Assembly: GCA_017311185.1 (NCBI GenBank)
Contig: JAESUZ010002613.1
Span: 62,001-126,000, forward strand
Direction: 5' to 3'
Origin: Proteles cristata cristata
Lineage: Eukaryota > Chordata > Mammalia > Carnivora > Hyaenidae
DNA length: 64,000 nt
The position numbers were made by a program, and so were the translations under genes. Of this stretch, positions 34,782 to 44,430 are shown piece after piece (position 1 is the first letter of the stretch; each line of letters opens with the position of its first letter). The notes beneath the pieces are model-generated. The model worked only from the letters and a program-made list of their open reading frames with translations. It was not told the origin of the DNA and did no database searches.

Positions 34782-36720
34782 ATGGCCTGTAAGTGTTCAA
34801 ATGAAAGGAAGAATTACACATCTTTCACTTTAAATCAAAAGCTAGAAATGATTGAGCTCAGTGAGGAAGCCTTGTTGAAAGGCAACATAGGCTGAAAGCA
34901 AGGTCTCTTACACCTGTTAGACACATTGCAAATGCAAAGGAAAAGTTCTTGAAGGAAACTGAAAGTGCTACTCCAATGAACATACAAATGTTAAGAAAGC
35001 AAAATAGCCTTAGTGCTGACGTGGAGAAAGTTTTAATGATCTGGATAGATCAAACCAGCCACAACATTCCTTGAAACCGAAACCTAATCCCAAGCAACAC
35101 CCTAACTCTCTTCAATTCTATGAAGCATGAGTGGTGATGAAGCTGCAGAAGAAAAGTCTGAAGCTAGCAGAGCTTGGTTCATGAGGTTTATGGAATGAAG
35201 ATGTCTCCACAACATAAAAATGCAGTGTGAAGCAGCAATACTGACATAAAAGCTGTAATAAGTTATTTAGAATATCTAGCTGAGATAATTCATGAAGGTG
35301 GCTAATCTCAACAACAGATTTTCAGTGTAGATGAAACAGCCTTCTATTGGAAGAAGATACCATCTAAGAGAGGAGAAGTCAATGCTTGGCTTCAAAACTT
35401 CAAAAGACAGGCTATCTTGTCAGCGGCTAACACAGCTGGTGACTTTAAGTTGAAGCCAACACTAATATATCCTTCCAAAAATCCCAGGGCCCTTAAGAAT
35501 TATGCTAAATATATACTGTCTATGCCCTATAAGTGTAACAACAAGGTCTGGATAACAGCACATCTGTTTACAACATGGTTCACTGAATATTTTAGGCCCA
35601 CTGTAAAGTCCTAATGGTCAGAAAAGCAAACTGCTTTCAAAATATTAATCATGCATCTCGTCACCCAAGAGCTCTGATGGAGAAGTACAATAGAATGAAT
35701 TGTTTTCATATCTGCTAACACAATATCCATTTTGCAGCCCATAGATCAAAGAGTAATTTCAACTTTCAAGTCTTATTATTTAAAAAACACATTTTATAAG
35801 GCTATAGCTACCATAGATAGTGATTCTTCTCACGGATCTGGGTAAAGTCAATTGGAAACCTTCTGGAAAGGACTTATCATTGTAATGTTTTTTTGTTTTG
35901 TTTTTCTGAGAAAGAGAAAGAGAGAGAGACAGCGTAAGCAGGGGAGGGTCAGAGAGAGAGGGAGACACAGAATCCAAAACAGGCTCCAAGCTCTGAGGTA
36001 GCTGTCAGCACAGAGCCTGATGTGGGGCTCAAACCCAAGAACTGTGATATCATGACCTGAGCCCAAGTCGGATGCCTAACTGACTGAGCCACCCAGGCGC
36101 CCCAAGGATTCATCATTCTAGATCCCATGAAGAACATTCATGATTTATGGGAAGAAGTCAAAATATCAATATTAACTGAAGTTTAAAAGAAGCTGATTTC
36201 AACCCTCATGGATAACTTTAAGGGATTCAAGACTTCAGTGAAGAAAGTAACTGCAGATGAGGTGAAAATAGCAAAAGAACTAGAATTACAAGTGGAGCCT
36301 GAAGATATGAATGAAGTACTGCAATCCCATCATAAAACTTGAATGGATGAAGAGTTACTTTTTATGGATGAGCAAAGAAAGTGGTTTTGGAGATGGAATC
36401 TACTGGTACAAATAAGGATTTTGAATATTACATAAACTTAGTTGATAAAGTTTAAGAGGACTGACCGAATTTTGAAAGAAGTTCTGCTGTGGGTAAAATA
36501 CTATCAAACAGTATCATATGCTATGGACAAATTGTTCATGAAAACAGGAGTCAATCAGTGTGGCAGACTTCACTGTTGTTTTATCTTAAGACATCACCAC
36601 AGCTACCCCAGTCTTCAGCAACAACCACTCTGATTAGTCAGCAGCCATCAACACTGAAGCAAGACCCTCCACCTGCAGAAAAATTATTACTCACTGAAAG
36701 CTCCAAAGAAGGTTAGCATT
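34782..36720 (+). pseudogene. Tigger1 transposase remnant
   Basis: The start ATG at 34782 opens a frame of 37 codons (MACKSSNERKNY-like start, then a TLNQKLEMIEL helix of the pogo N-terminal DNA-binding domain) before an in-frame TGA at 34893. Further segments are recognisable downstream. VDETAFYWKK at 35327-35356 contains the first catalytic aspartate (codon 35330-35332). AGDFKLKPTLIY..NPRALKNYAK lies at 35435-35520, followed by HLFTTWFTEYF. Around 35640-35664 a deletion of about 10 bases removes the segment that normally contains the second catalytic aspartate. The C-terminal end with ATTTLISQQPSTLKQDPPPA is at 36600-36710. It is broken by stops, frameshifts and the SINE. The host-domesticated TIGD genes come from the same superfamily, but this copy shows no preserved frame. 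Confidence 0.9.
35882..36103 (-). mobile_element. CAN-SINE inserted in Tigger1
   Basis: Duplication aagga[c/t]t[t/c]atcatt at 35868-35881 and 36104-36117. Because the surrounding transposase sequence is recognisable, the empty-site sequence can be inferred from the two halves. General-type SINE. Confidence 0.94.
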
Positions 36721-36954
36721 CCTTGCCAACAAAATATTTTTAGTTAAGATATGTACATGTTTTTTAGACATAATGCTATTACATATTGAATAGATGACAT
36801 GACTCTAAAACCTAAGTTCTTAACAGTACTACATACTTTATGTCCACTGCTTCTATTAAAGCAATCTAAGAAGGCACTGGTGAACCAACAGCTTTATATA
36901 CTTGACGGCTAGCAGGAAATGAAAATAAACATTGCTCCAAGTTCCCAATCACTG

Positions 36955-37080
36955 GGAGTACAAGCACTGGAGCCAGGAGCCCTGAATTCTGTTCAGACTG
37001 CCTCTTACTCATTTGGGCCTCCTTGCACTCCTTTGATCTGGGTTTCAGTTTCCTAGAATTCTAAATTATTGGATAAAACA
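36955..37080 (+). mobile_element. MIR remnant
   Basis: 'gcactggagccaggagccct' followed by 'gggtttcagtttcctagaat' follows the MIR pattern. Confidence 0.6.
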
Positions 37081-37464
37081 AATCCTTGCCAAAGTTCCTG
37101 CCAACAGTAACAGCCTATGCATCTGAGGCTATTATAAAAAGAGATTGGAATAATTCTTTCCATTTTCTCCTCTCACTATTTTCCTTGAGAATGAGGAAAA
37201 AGTCTTCTGTGTTGAACAGGGAGGCAAGATCAGATCAAACTGTGGTTTTCCCTGAGCAGGTTGTTTGGGACACTGAAAGTCAAAACTGATGGGATTGGGG
37301 TAGAATCAGGTGAGGAGATTATTCCAAAGCTGACGGTCACCTCATAAACTTCCTTCCAAATCTGGACAGTGGTCCAGTGAAAGCATATCCTCAGAATCTT
37401 CCCAGTATAGGAGTGTGTACCAAAGGCTTGTGGGTACAGGGAGAAAACAAAGAAGTCATTATGT
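37081..37464. other. Unassigned noncoding sequence
   Basis: No recognised repeat or gene. Confidence 0.45.
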
Positions 37465-37591
37465 ATAAGCTCTTCATTCTATAAATGAGGTAATTGGGAC
37501 CCAGAGAGGGGGCATGACTCCCCCAAGATCCCATGAGCCACTCACTGAGATTGAAGCCTCAACCCTCTGACTCAAGCTGGTACTCTTTCAA
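37465..37591 (-). mobile_element. MIR remnant
   Basis: 'ataaatgaggtaattgggac', 'cccagagagggggcatgact' and 'cccccaagatcccatgagc' are the minus-strand MIR core. Confidence 0.65.
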
Positions 37592-37604
37592 GAGCATCAC
37601 ACTA

Positions 37605-37708
37605 TCGATGGGCATGGAGGAGGGCACTTGTTGGGATGAGCACTGGGTGTTATATGGAAACCAACTTGACAATAAACTATTTAAGAAACCAAAAAAAAGA
37701 GAGAGAGA
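37605..37708 (+). mobile_element. Very short 5'-truncated L1 end
   Basis: Only the last ~90 bases of a carnivore L1 ('ggagggcacttgttgggatg', 'gcactgggtgttatatggaa', 'ttgacaataaacta') plus an A-rich/GA tail. Approximate duplication gagcatca[c/t]a at 37592-37601 and 37709-37718. Confidence 0.85.
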
Positions 37709-37769
37709 GAGCATCATATAATCAACTTGAGGAACAAGATTATTGGGGGAAAAAAAGAAAAAGCACTAG

Positions 37770-37915
37770 AAGAACCCAAGACCTGGGTTTGTGTTCTGGT
37801 TACCCTGATTTCCACTTTCCCACACTTTATCAAGCACTGAAAGTGAAGATTTCATGAGAAAATCTTGTGGAAGTGCCTAGTAACTGAACCTAACACATAG
37901 TGAGTGTTTAATAAA
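37770..37915 (+). mobile_element. Possible MIR fragment
   Basis: 'caagacctgggtttgtgttc' and 'aacctaacacatagtgagtg' match the two ends of a MIR; the middle is poorly conserved. Confidence 0.4.
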
Positions 37916-38093
37916 AAAAGCCTTTCAAATCTGAATCCCTCAAGGATGTAAGATTTGGTTGAGGTAATTCATGTGAACACATTATACAAAATGTAAAGTG
38001 GTACAGAAATGGAAAGAACTGTTATATTTTCAACAGTAAAACAAAGACCTTTTTAAATAGGATTGCAAAGAATGAGAGAAATTATTACTTTCT

Positions 38094-38310
38094 TTTTTTT
38101 TTAATATTTTATTTATTTCTAGTAGAGAGAGAGAGACAGCATGAGCAGGGGAGGGTCAGAGAGAGAGGGAGTCACAGACTCCGAAACAGGCTCCAGGCTC
38201 CGAGCTGGCAGTCAGCACAGAGCCCGACGCGGTGCTCGAACCCACGAACCACGAGATTATGACCTAAGTGAAAGTCAGACACTCAACTGACTAAGCCACC
38301 CAGGCGCCCC
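38094..38310 (-). mobile_element. CAN-SINE, young subgroup
   Basis: Perfect 17-bp duplication agaaattattactttct at 38077-38093 and 38311-38327. Young-subgroup markers present, including GGCAGTCAGCAC and the TTTCTAG tail junction. Confidence 0.96.
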
Positions 38311-38327
38311 AGAAATTATTACTTTCT

Positions 38328-38734
38328 ATCTCACGGACAAGTTGCAGCAATATTTATGCTCTTAAACTACCAATGCTTGCAATTCTGCATCCAAACTCTG
38401 AGTCTTGGACATAAGCATTCATCTTGACTTGAAAATAAATCCACTCTATCTGGACCAACAGGAAAGACACAGTGCATAGCAAATATACGGAAATAAATAG
38501 CTTAAGTGTAGGCTCTGTCTTACTGAATATAGCCAGCTGGGTTGACTATCTCCAGAAATAACTCAAGATGTCCTTGAAATAAGAAAACACTACTTAAAAT
38601 ACTCCTAAATATTTTATGGAGACCAAAATAAAATTGATTGGTACTACAGTAAACTTACTCTTAAAGCTTCTGAAAAAAATCTGTGCTATCTTTTAACCCC
38701 TCCTGCAGTATAAGGGTGAGGGGCAGGGTGGGTA
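38328..38734. other. Unassigned noncoding sequence
   Basis: No recognised repeat or gene. Confidence 0.45.
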
Positions 38735-38900
38735 ACTAGCACTAGAGAAGCCCTCTGCAAGATGTTTGACTTATGTGGTCTCATTTAATTCTCCCTCCAT
38801 CTCTATTATTATCCCCATTTCAGATATGTGGCCACACAGAGGTGGCCAATTTCCTTAGAGTCAAATTCAGGTCTGTCTTTATACCACATGCAATCAACCT
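38735..38900 (-). mobile_element. MIR/L2-type remnant
   Basis: 'gtctcatttaattctccctc', 'ttattatccccatttcaga' and 'gtggccaatttccttagag' follow the minus-strand MIR/L2 end. Confidence 0.6.
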
Positions 38901-38973
38901 ACTAGAAAACACAATCTCACATGCACCACAGATATACCTTCCTAATGAGTCAGGTTTAAAAACCAAAGCAGAA

Positions 38974-39203
38974 GAGTGCCTGGGTGGCTCAGTTGGTTAA
39001 GTGTCCAACTTCGGCTCAGCTCATGATCTCACAGTTGCTGGATTCAAGCCCCACATCAGGCTCCGTGCTGACAGCCAGCTCAGAGCCTGGAGCTTATTTC
39101 AGATTCTGTATCTCCCTCTCCTCCCTCCCCTGCTCACTCTCTCTCTCTCTCTCTCTCTCAGAAATAAATAAAACATTGAAAAAAATTTTAATGAAAAATA
39201 AAT
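38974..39203 (+). mobile_element. CAN-SINE
   Basis: Duplication taaaaaccaaagcagaa (at least 16 bp) at about 38957-38973 and 39203-39219. Head GAGTGCCTGGGTGGC, (CT)n body at 39136-39159. Confidence 0.95.
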
Positions 39204-39377
39204 AAAAACCAAAGCAGAAATCTAAAACCTCAGACCACTCTTTGGGAATTTGGGAGTCCATTTGGATAAGTGGGTTTTTTCTTTCTCTGTAATAAAAAGA
39301 TAATACCTTACTATGTAAAGAACTTTACAAAGTATTTAATATCAATGGCATAGCTAAGATTTAAAACCAAGTTTTCT

Positions 39378-39620
39378 GGGGCATCTGGGTAGCTCAGTTG
39401 GTTAAGTGTCCAACTCTTGCTTTCAGCTCAGGTCATTCATGATCTCAGAGTTCTTGAGCTCAGGCACCACATTGGGGTCTGATGGTGTGGTAGTGTGGAG
39501 CCAGCTTGGAATTCTCTCTGTCTCTCTCTCTCACTCTCGCTCTCACTCTCTCTGCCCCTCCTCTGCTCACATGCATGCTCTCTCTTAAAAAATAAATAAA
39601 CAAAAACTTTAAAAAATAAA
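39378..39620 (+). mobile_element. CAN-SINE, diverged
   Basis: Head 'ggggcatctgggtagctcag' with decayed CpGs, an inserted 'ctttcagctcaggtcattc' variant and a long (CT)n body including CTCTCGCTCTC. No clear duplication. Confidence 0.88.
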
Positions 39621-40009
39621 TCCAGTCCTCTTCCCACCAGAGCCTGTTTCAGGGAATCTAAACAAGAGTTCAGATACCTAATGGATGACAATATAGTCGT
39701 CCAAAAAGATAAACCTCCTTATTTACTAGTATATTTGCAGAGAAGAAAACAATTCCAATAGTATCATCCCCAAGATAGGGCCATCATAGAAGCTATTGCC
39801 TTGATGGGAAATTTAACAAGCAAGGGATACTGGTCTATTATTTTCTAATTTCCTATATATAAAATATATATTAGCCACCTGATGAAACCATCACAAATCA
39901 TAAACAGGAGCAAAAAAAAGGAATCATTTTTTTAATCCAGTAGAAACAGTCTTGGAAAGTGATATCAAGATGAGGGGTGGGGGCAGGGAGAGGACAGAAT
40001 CCCTACAGG
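39621..40009. other. Unassigned noncoding sequence
   Basis: No recognised repeat or gene. Confidence 0.45.
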
Positions 40010-40375
40010 AAAAGCTGCAGATGCGAAAACATTCATTGCAATAAAATGTAAACAGCGAAACACTGAAAACAAACCACAAATCCAACAATAGGAGAACTGT
40101 TAAATGAACTGTGGTACACCAACCAGATGGTATTTTATGTAACTGTTAAATAGGGTATTTCTAAACACTGGATAGTTAAAGCTAAAAAGTACAGGATGCA
40201 TTAAATCAAAAAAAGAAAAAAATTACTCTGTCATGAAAAAATAACATATGCATATAGGCAAGAAGCAGAAGAGAACATTAAAATGACAACTATTGATTTA
40301 TAAGGATAACAGAATTATAGATGGTTTTATTCTTCATCTTTAAATTTCCAGTACATTTGTTATAACTTATCTCCA
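40010..40375 (+). mobile_element. Old L1M 3'-region fragment
   Basis: 'gaaaacattcattgcaataa', 'aacaataggagaactgttaa', 'atgaactgtggtacaccaac' and 'gatggtattttatgtaactg' correspond to the end of L1 ORF2 and the 3'UTR of an ancient L1. Confidence 0.7.
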
Positions 40376-40689
40376 GTTCAGCTTACCATTTATTCCATTC
40401 TGACTTTCTTCCAGCCAAATAACAGAAAAAGGCAAGACATTTACAATATCTTTGGAAAATCAGTGATTTTTTTATCCACTTTGTGTAAGTTCTGTAATTG
40501 ATCTCTGTCATTCAATTCAATGTCACCCAAATTTACAGATCTTCGTTTCAAGGTAATGTAGATAAATGACTCTCACGTTAGACTATTGACATTATCTTGG
40601 CACTTGTGCACCTCAGCACTTTGGATGTTTGATTAACACGTAATCCAGGCTTGGGAAAGCTAAGAACTTGGTGTAAGAAGTCTTCTCCT

Positions 40690-40925
40690 TCTTTCTGCAC
40701 AAAAGGAGCATGGCTCAGAACTGAGAGACCAGGAACCCATTCCTCTCTGGTTCTATAGCACACTACTTACATGAATCACTTAGCCTCGTGTGTCTAGTTG
40801 CTCATCTCTAACAGAAAGAGGGTGGGAATCCCAGCTCCACCCACCTCACAGGGCTGTGATGAGAGATTCTCTCAGGTGCAAATACATGCTGTGCAGAACT
40901 CTAGACAAGGGCTTCCAAGATAGGA
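40690..40925 (+). mobile_element. MIR remnant
   Basis: 'catgaatcacttagcctcg', 'ttgctcatctctaacagaa' and 'cacctcacagggctgtgatg' are the MIR core and 3' half. Confidence 0.65.
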
Positions 40926-40954
40926 ACAGCTTTTCAGGTGTTGCACAAGTGATA

Positions 40955-41030
40955 AAAACTACCATTTACTTAATGCTGTCTACATTCCAGGCACTATGAT
41001 CAGCACTTTATATGCATTATTCATATATTT
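40955..41030 (-). mobile_element. MIR/L2 end fragment
   Basis: 'ccatttacttaatgctgtct' and 'ccaggcactatgatcagcac' are the minus-strand end of a MIR/L2-type repeat, cut off by the SINE. Confidence 0.5.
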
Positions 41031-41046
41031 TAAAAATATGCATTGA

Positions 41047-41268
41047 GGGGCACATGGGTGGCTCAGTCAGTTAAGTGTCTGACTTCAACTCAGGTCATGA
41101 TCTCATGGTTCATGGGTTCAAGCCCCATGTAAGGCTCTGTGTTGACAGCTAGCTCAGAGCCTGGAGTCTATCTTCAGATTCTGTGTCTCCCTCACTCTCT
41201 GACCCTCCCGTGCTCATGCTATCTCTCTCTCTCTCTCAAAAATAAATAATACATTTAAAAATTTTTTT
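41047..41268 (+). mobile_element. CAN-SINE
   Basis: Duplication [a]aatatgcat[t/c]ga around 41034-41046 and 41270-41282. Head GGGGCACATGGGTGGC; standard body and AATAAATAATACATTTAAAAA tail. Confidence 0.93.
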
Positions 41269-41284
41269 TAAATATGCATCGATC

Positions 41285-42190
41285 ATACACTATGTAACAG
41301 ATGCTGGTACATGTAAGTCTATGGAATACACTAGAGAGAAAGCCAAACCCTTGCCCACATGGAGCTGACATTCCTGCAAAGCAAGACAGAAAATGAGAAG
41401 CAAACATAAAAAAGAAAATTATCGATGTGGTAGAAGATGTTGGGGGAAAGATAAAAGTAGCATTATGTAAAGGAGGTCTTGAGTACAGAGACAGAGGAAA
41501 TTTTAAATGGGGTGGTCCAGGGTAGCTATCACTGTGACATTTGAGCAAAGACTTGAAGCTGAAGCAGCTGGTCATGCAGATATCAGAGAGAAGAACACTG
41601 TAGGCAAAGAGTATTCCAGGGCAAAGAAAGAAAGTTGGGAGCTTGTCTGATGTGTCTGTTAAAAATTAAGGGGGCTTCTGTGACTGGAGTAGAGTGCAGA
41701 GGAGACAGTGTATTCAGAAATGAGGTCAGAGAGGTAACAGGGAGTATGAGCACATAGGATTTTGTAAAAGACCAATGTAAGGACTTTGAGCTTCATTCTG
41801 AGAAAACTGACAGAGGGTTAGATCAGAGGAGTAACATGATTTATTTGCATTTTAACACAATCACTCTGCTTAGTATATAATAATAATAATAATAATAATA
41901 AATATAATATAATAATAAACCATGCAGGGTGGGGCAAGAATAGAATCCAAGGAACCAGTTAGAAAGCTACTGCACAAATAGGAATGGTAGCATGAACCAG
42001 GAGAGCAGCAGAGGAGTTGGTGGAAAGTAGCTGGGTTCTGTGTTAATTTTGAAAGTGAAGCACACAGATTTGCGGGCATGCTGAACATAGGATATGAGAA
42101 AGAGAAGAGTCAAGGATGACTGTATGGCTTCTGACCTGAGAAGATGGAGGAATCAGGTTGCCATCCTCTGGTGTGGGAAAGATTGAGAAT
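41285..42190 (+). mobile_element. Old interspersed repeat, most complete copy
   Basis: It begins 'acactatgtaacagatgctg' and runs through 'cccacatggagctgacattc', 'catttgagcaaagacttgaa', 'agtattccagggcaaagaa', 'atgaggtcagagaggtaac', 'taacatgatttatttgcatt', 'accagttagaaagctactgc' and 'gagtcaaggatgactgtatg'. It is the longest of three same-orientation copies in the window. A (TAA)n microsatellite expanded inside it at 41876-41918. Confidence 0.65.
41876..41918. repeat. (TAA)n microsatellite
   Basis: AT-only trinucleotide run inside the old repeat, slightly imperfect at its right end. Confidence 0.95.
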
Positions 42191-42194
42191 GAAA

Positions 42195-42400
42195 CTGTCC
42201 TGATAATGCTCACCAAACCTATGATGTAGGTTAATATTATCTGCATCTTACAGATAAGAAAACTGTTGTTTATGTGGCTAAGTGACTTACCCAGAGATCA
42301 CACAACTTTTCAGCTATAGAGCCAAGATTTAAGCCCTGGTCTATCTGACTCCAAAGCCTAAGCATTTTAACACTGTGTATTGCTGCTTTGCAAAGCAAAA
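42195..42400 (-). mobile_element. MIR remnant
   Basis: 'ctgcatcttacagataagaa', 'agtgacttacccagagatca', 'cacaacttttcagctatag' and 'ggtctatctgactccaaagc' follow the minus-strand MIR order closely. Confidence 0.75.
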
Positions 42401-42699
42401 GCTAGGAATATCCAAGTTTTGTCATCGGTGACCACATACTCAGAATCTCATAAATGTGTAGACATATAGCTATTTTATTAATAATGGTGGCAAATGGAAA
42501 GGGATATCTAATACTGGTCATGATGTGAATCAAGTGCCCAAAGAGACCTGACTCACTCCTATTTACTCTTCTGTCAGTAAGTTTCCATGGTGCCTGGTTT
42601 TGTGATATAGTACTCAGTATTATATGTGCGTTGTGTTCAGCTTCAATTATAATGACTAAAAGATCTCAACATGCTAATCCAACATCTGGCAGCAGTTGT

Positions 42700-43250
42700 T
42701 GCATGGCTGGTTCCCAGGAGGATCATCTAGGATGTCTCTTAAAAATACGGATTCCACCATTTGCAACTACATGGATAGAACTAGAGGGTACTATGCGAAG
42801 CAAAATTAGTCAGAGAAGGACAAATACCATACAATTTTACTCATATGAGGACTTTAAGATACCAAACAGATGGATATAAGGGAAGGGAAGCAAAAATAAT
42901 ATAAAAACAGGGAGGGGGACAAACCATAAGAGACTCTTAAATGTAAAGAACAAAAGGAGGGTTGCTGGAGGGGTTGTGGGCTAAATGGGTAAGGGGCATT
43001 AAGGAGTCTACTCCTGAAATCGTTGTTGCACTATATGCTAATTTGGATGTAGATTTTTCAATTAATTAATTAATTTTTAAGAATACAGATTCCAACCCCC
43101 CCACACACACACACTCCCTCACCTATCTCACCTATAAAACTAGAATATCCTAGGGTGGATATTCAAGAATATTTATTTTTACAACTGATTATTCTGCAGT
43201 CTTGCTGGCACCAGCTAGTTAAATGGTGCTTGGGAACTTCTGAGTTAAGC
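42700..43250 (+). mobile_element. MER5-type hAT fragment split by an L1 end
   Basis: 'cttaaaaatacggattcca' before the insertion and 'aatacagattccaaccccc' after it are the duplicated MER5-like core. The right part continues to 'ggtgcttgggaacttctga'. The non-autonomous hAT family has no coding capacity. Confidence 0.6.
42757..43078 (+). mobile_element. 5'-truncated L1 end
   Basis: Carnivore L1 3' end ('ctacatggatagaactagag', 'ggagggggacaaaccataag', 'taaggggcattaaggagtc') inserted with duplication aatac[g/a]gattcca at about 42745-42756 and 43082-43094. Homologous to 52405-52767. Confidence 0.9.
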
Positions 43251-43334
43251 AAAAGCAGTGAGGACAGACAGTTGGGTTGCATTAGCTTAGTAGGTTAGAT
43301 GTGCCAGCTAAGGTTAAAACATGTCACTAGTCAA

Positions 43335-43490
43335 TATATGGCCCCTGGGTAGTAGCAGCAGTATCACCTGGAAACTTGTGAGAAATTCAGGTTCTCAAGC
43401 CCCATTTTAGACCTACTGAATCTGAACCTGGATTTTAGCAACGTTAAAATCCATTTGTAGGCACAGTGAAATTTGAAAAGCACTGGAATA
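43335..43490 (+). mobile_element. MER5-type hAT fragment
   Basis: 'gcagtatcacctggaaactt', 'gacctactgaatctgaacct' and the end 'ttgaaaagcactgg' match the MER5A layout. Confidence 0.7.
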
Positions 43491-43569
43491 TACTAACAAG
43501 TCTTAACTGGACCCTACTCTGGAGTCAGATGGGCTACAGATGGCTCAATAGCCATTTACTATACAGTTG

Positions 43570-43765
43570 ATTTTTACGTACAGTGATTTTTATGATCCTG
43601 GACTGGGTGCTTTACATATATCATTTTATTTACTCCTCACAACAACCCTACAAGGTAAATATAAGTAATTCAGCAGAGACCTTTTTAAGAAGCAAAGTTG
43701 GGATTTGAACACAAGTCAGTTCATTCTCTCAAGGACCTGCTCATTACACTATGCCATATTGTTCA
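43570..43765 (-). mobile_element. MIR/L2-type remnant
   Basis: 'tgctttacatatatcatttt', 'ctcctcacaacaaccctaca' and 'gggatttgaacacaagtcag'. Confidence 0.7.
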
Positions 43766-44194
43766 AAACGAATAGCAAGTTGAAGGCTCAGCCAAATTCA
43801 GGAAAACCGGTACATGAGATCAGGTGAAAAATGGAGTTTGCTGTCTAAGAATGTCTGTAAGGGGATTCAGAACAGGTTATTGAATCAGGCTTCTTCACCC
43901 AGGCTTTAATCATATTAGATACCTGCCATTACATTTTTATAAAACAGCAGGTCCAGCTACTCTCTACTGCACACATAGTGTGGCATCTGGCATCTGGCTG
44001 GCTCTTGGGATGGCATAGGACATGTTCTACATGAGGTGGGAGGGACCCTGTGCTATCTGTAACAGTCACAATCCTGTAACGAGTAAACTATTCCCTTGGA
44101 GTAAACTATTCACCCATGTGCAGTAAACAGAACCAGGACAGCTGCTTCAGGGTGAGCCAAGCAGTACCATTTACATGCCATCAGGTTCCCTAGA
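43766..44194. other. Unassigned noncoding sequence
   Basis: No recognised repeat or gene. Confidence 0.45.
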
Positions 44195-44430
44195 ACTCTG
44201 CAGGTAGCAATAATAATCACAGCAAATTCTTGCAGAGTGTCTTGGAGTCTGAAAAGAGCACTGACATTTATTGTTTTATTTGACTCTTAGAAAAGTCCCA
44301 AGAGTTAAATATTTTACTGATCAAAAAACAGATTCAGAAAGATTGATGACTTCTCCAAGACCACATAGCTAGCAAATGGCCAAGCATGTACTCAAACCTA
44401 TGTCTTCTGATTTTAAATTCTTTGTTATTA
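44195..44430 (-). mobile_element. MIR/L2-type remnant
   Basis: 'tgacttctccaagaccacat', 'agctagcaaatggccaagc' and 'ctcaaacctatgtcttctg' in minus-strand MIR order. Confidence 0.65.

Larger units (their letters stand above)
34410..36800 (+). mobile_element. Tigger1 DNA transposon (pogo superfamily) remnant
   Basis: Legible from the 5' noncoding part ('gcacttcacagatactgc', 'gcaaccctgcattgagca', 'ttccaacatttgctcacttt') through a transposase gene to the 3' noncoding part ('gtacatgttttttagacata', 'taatgctattacata'). The extreme terminal inverted repeats are lost or too diverged to see. A CAN-SINE is inserted at 35882-36103. Tigger1 moved by cut-and-paste and is extinct in placental mammals. Confidence 0.93.
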
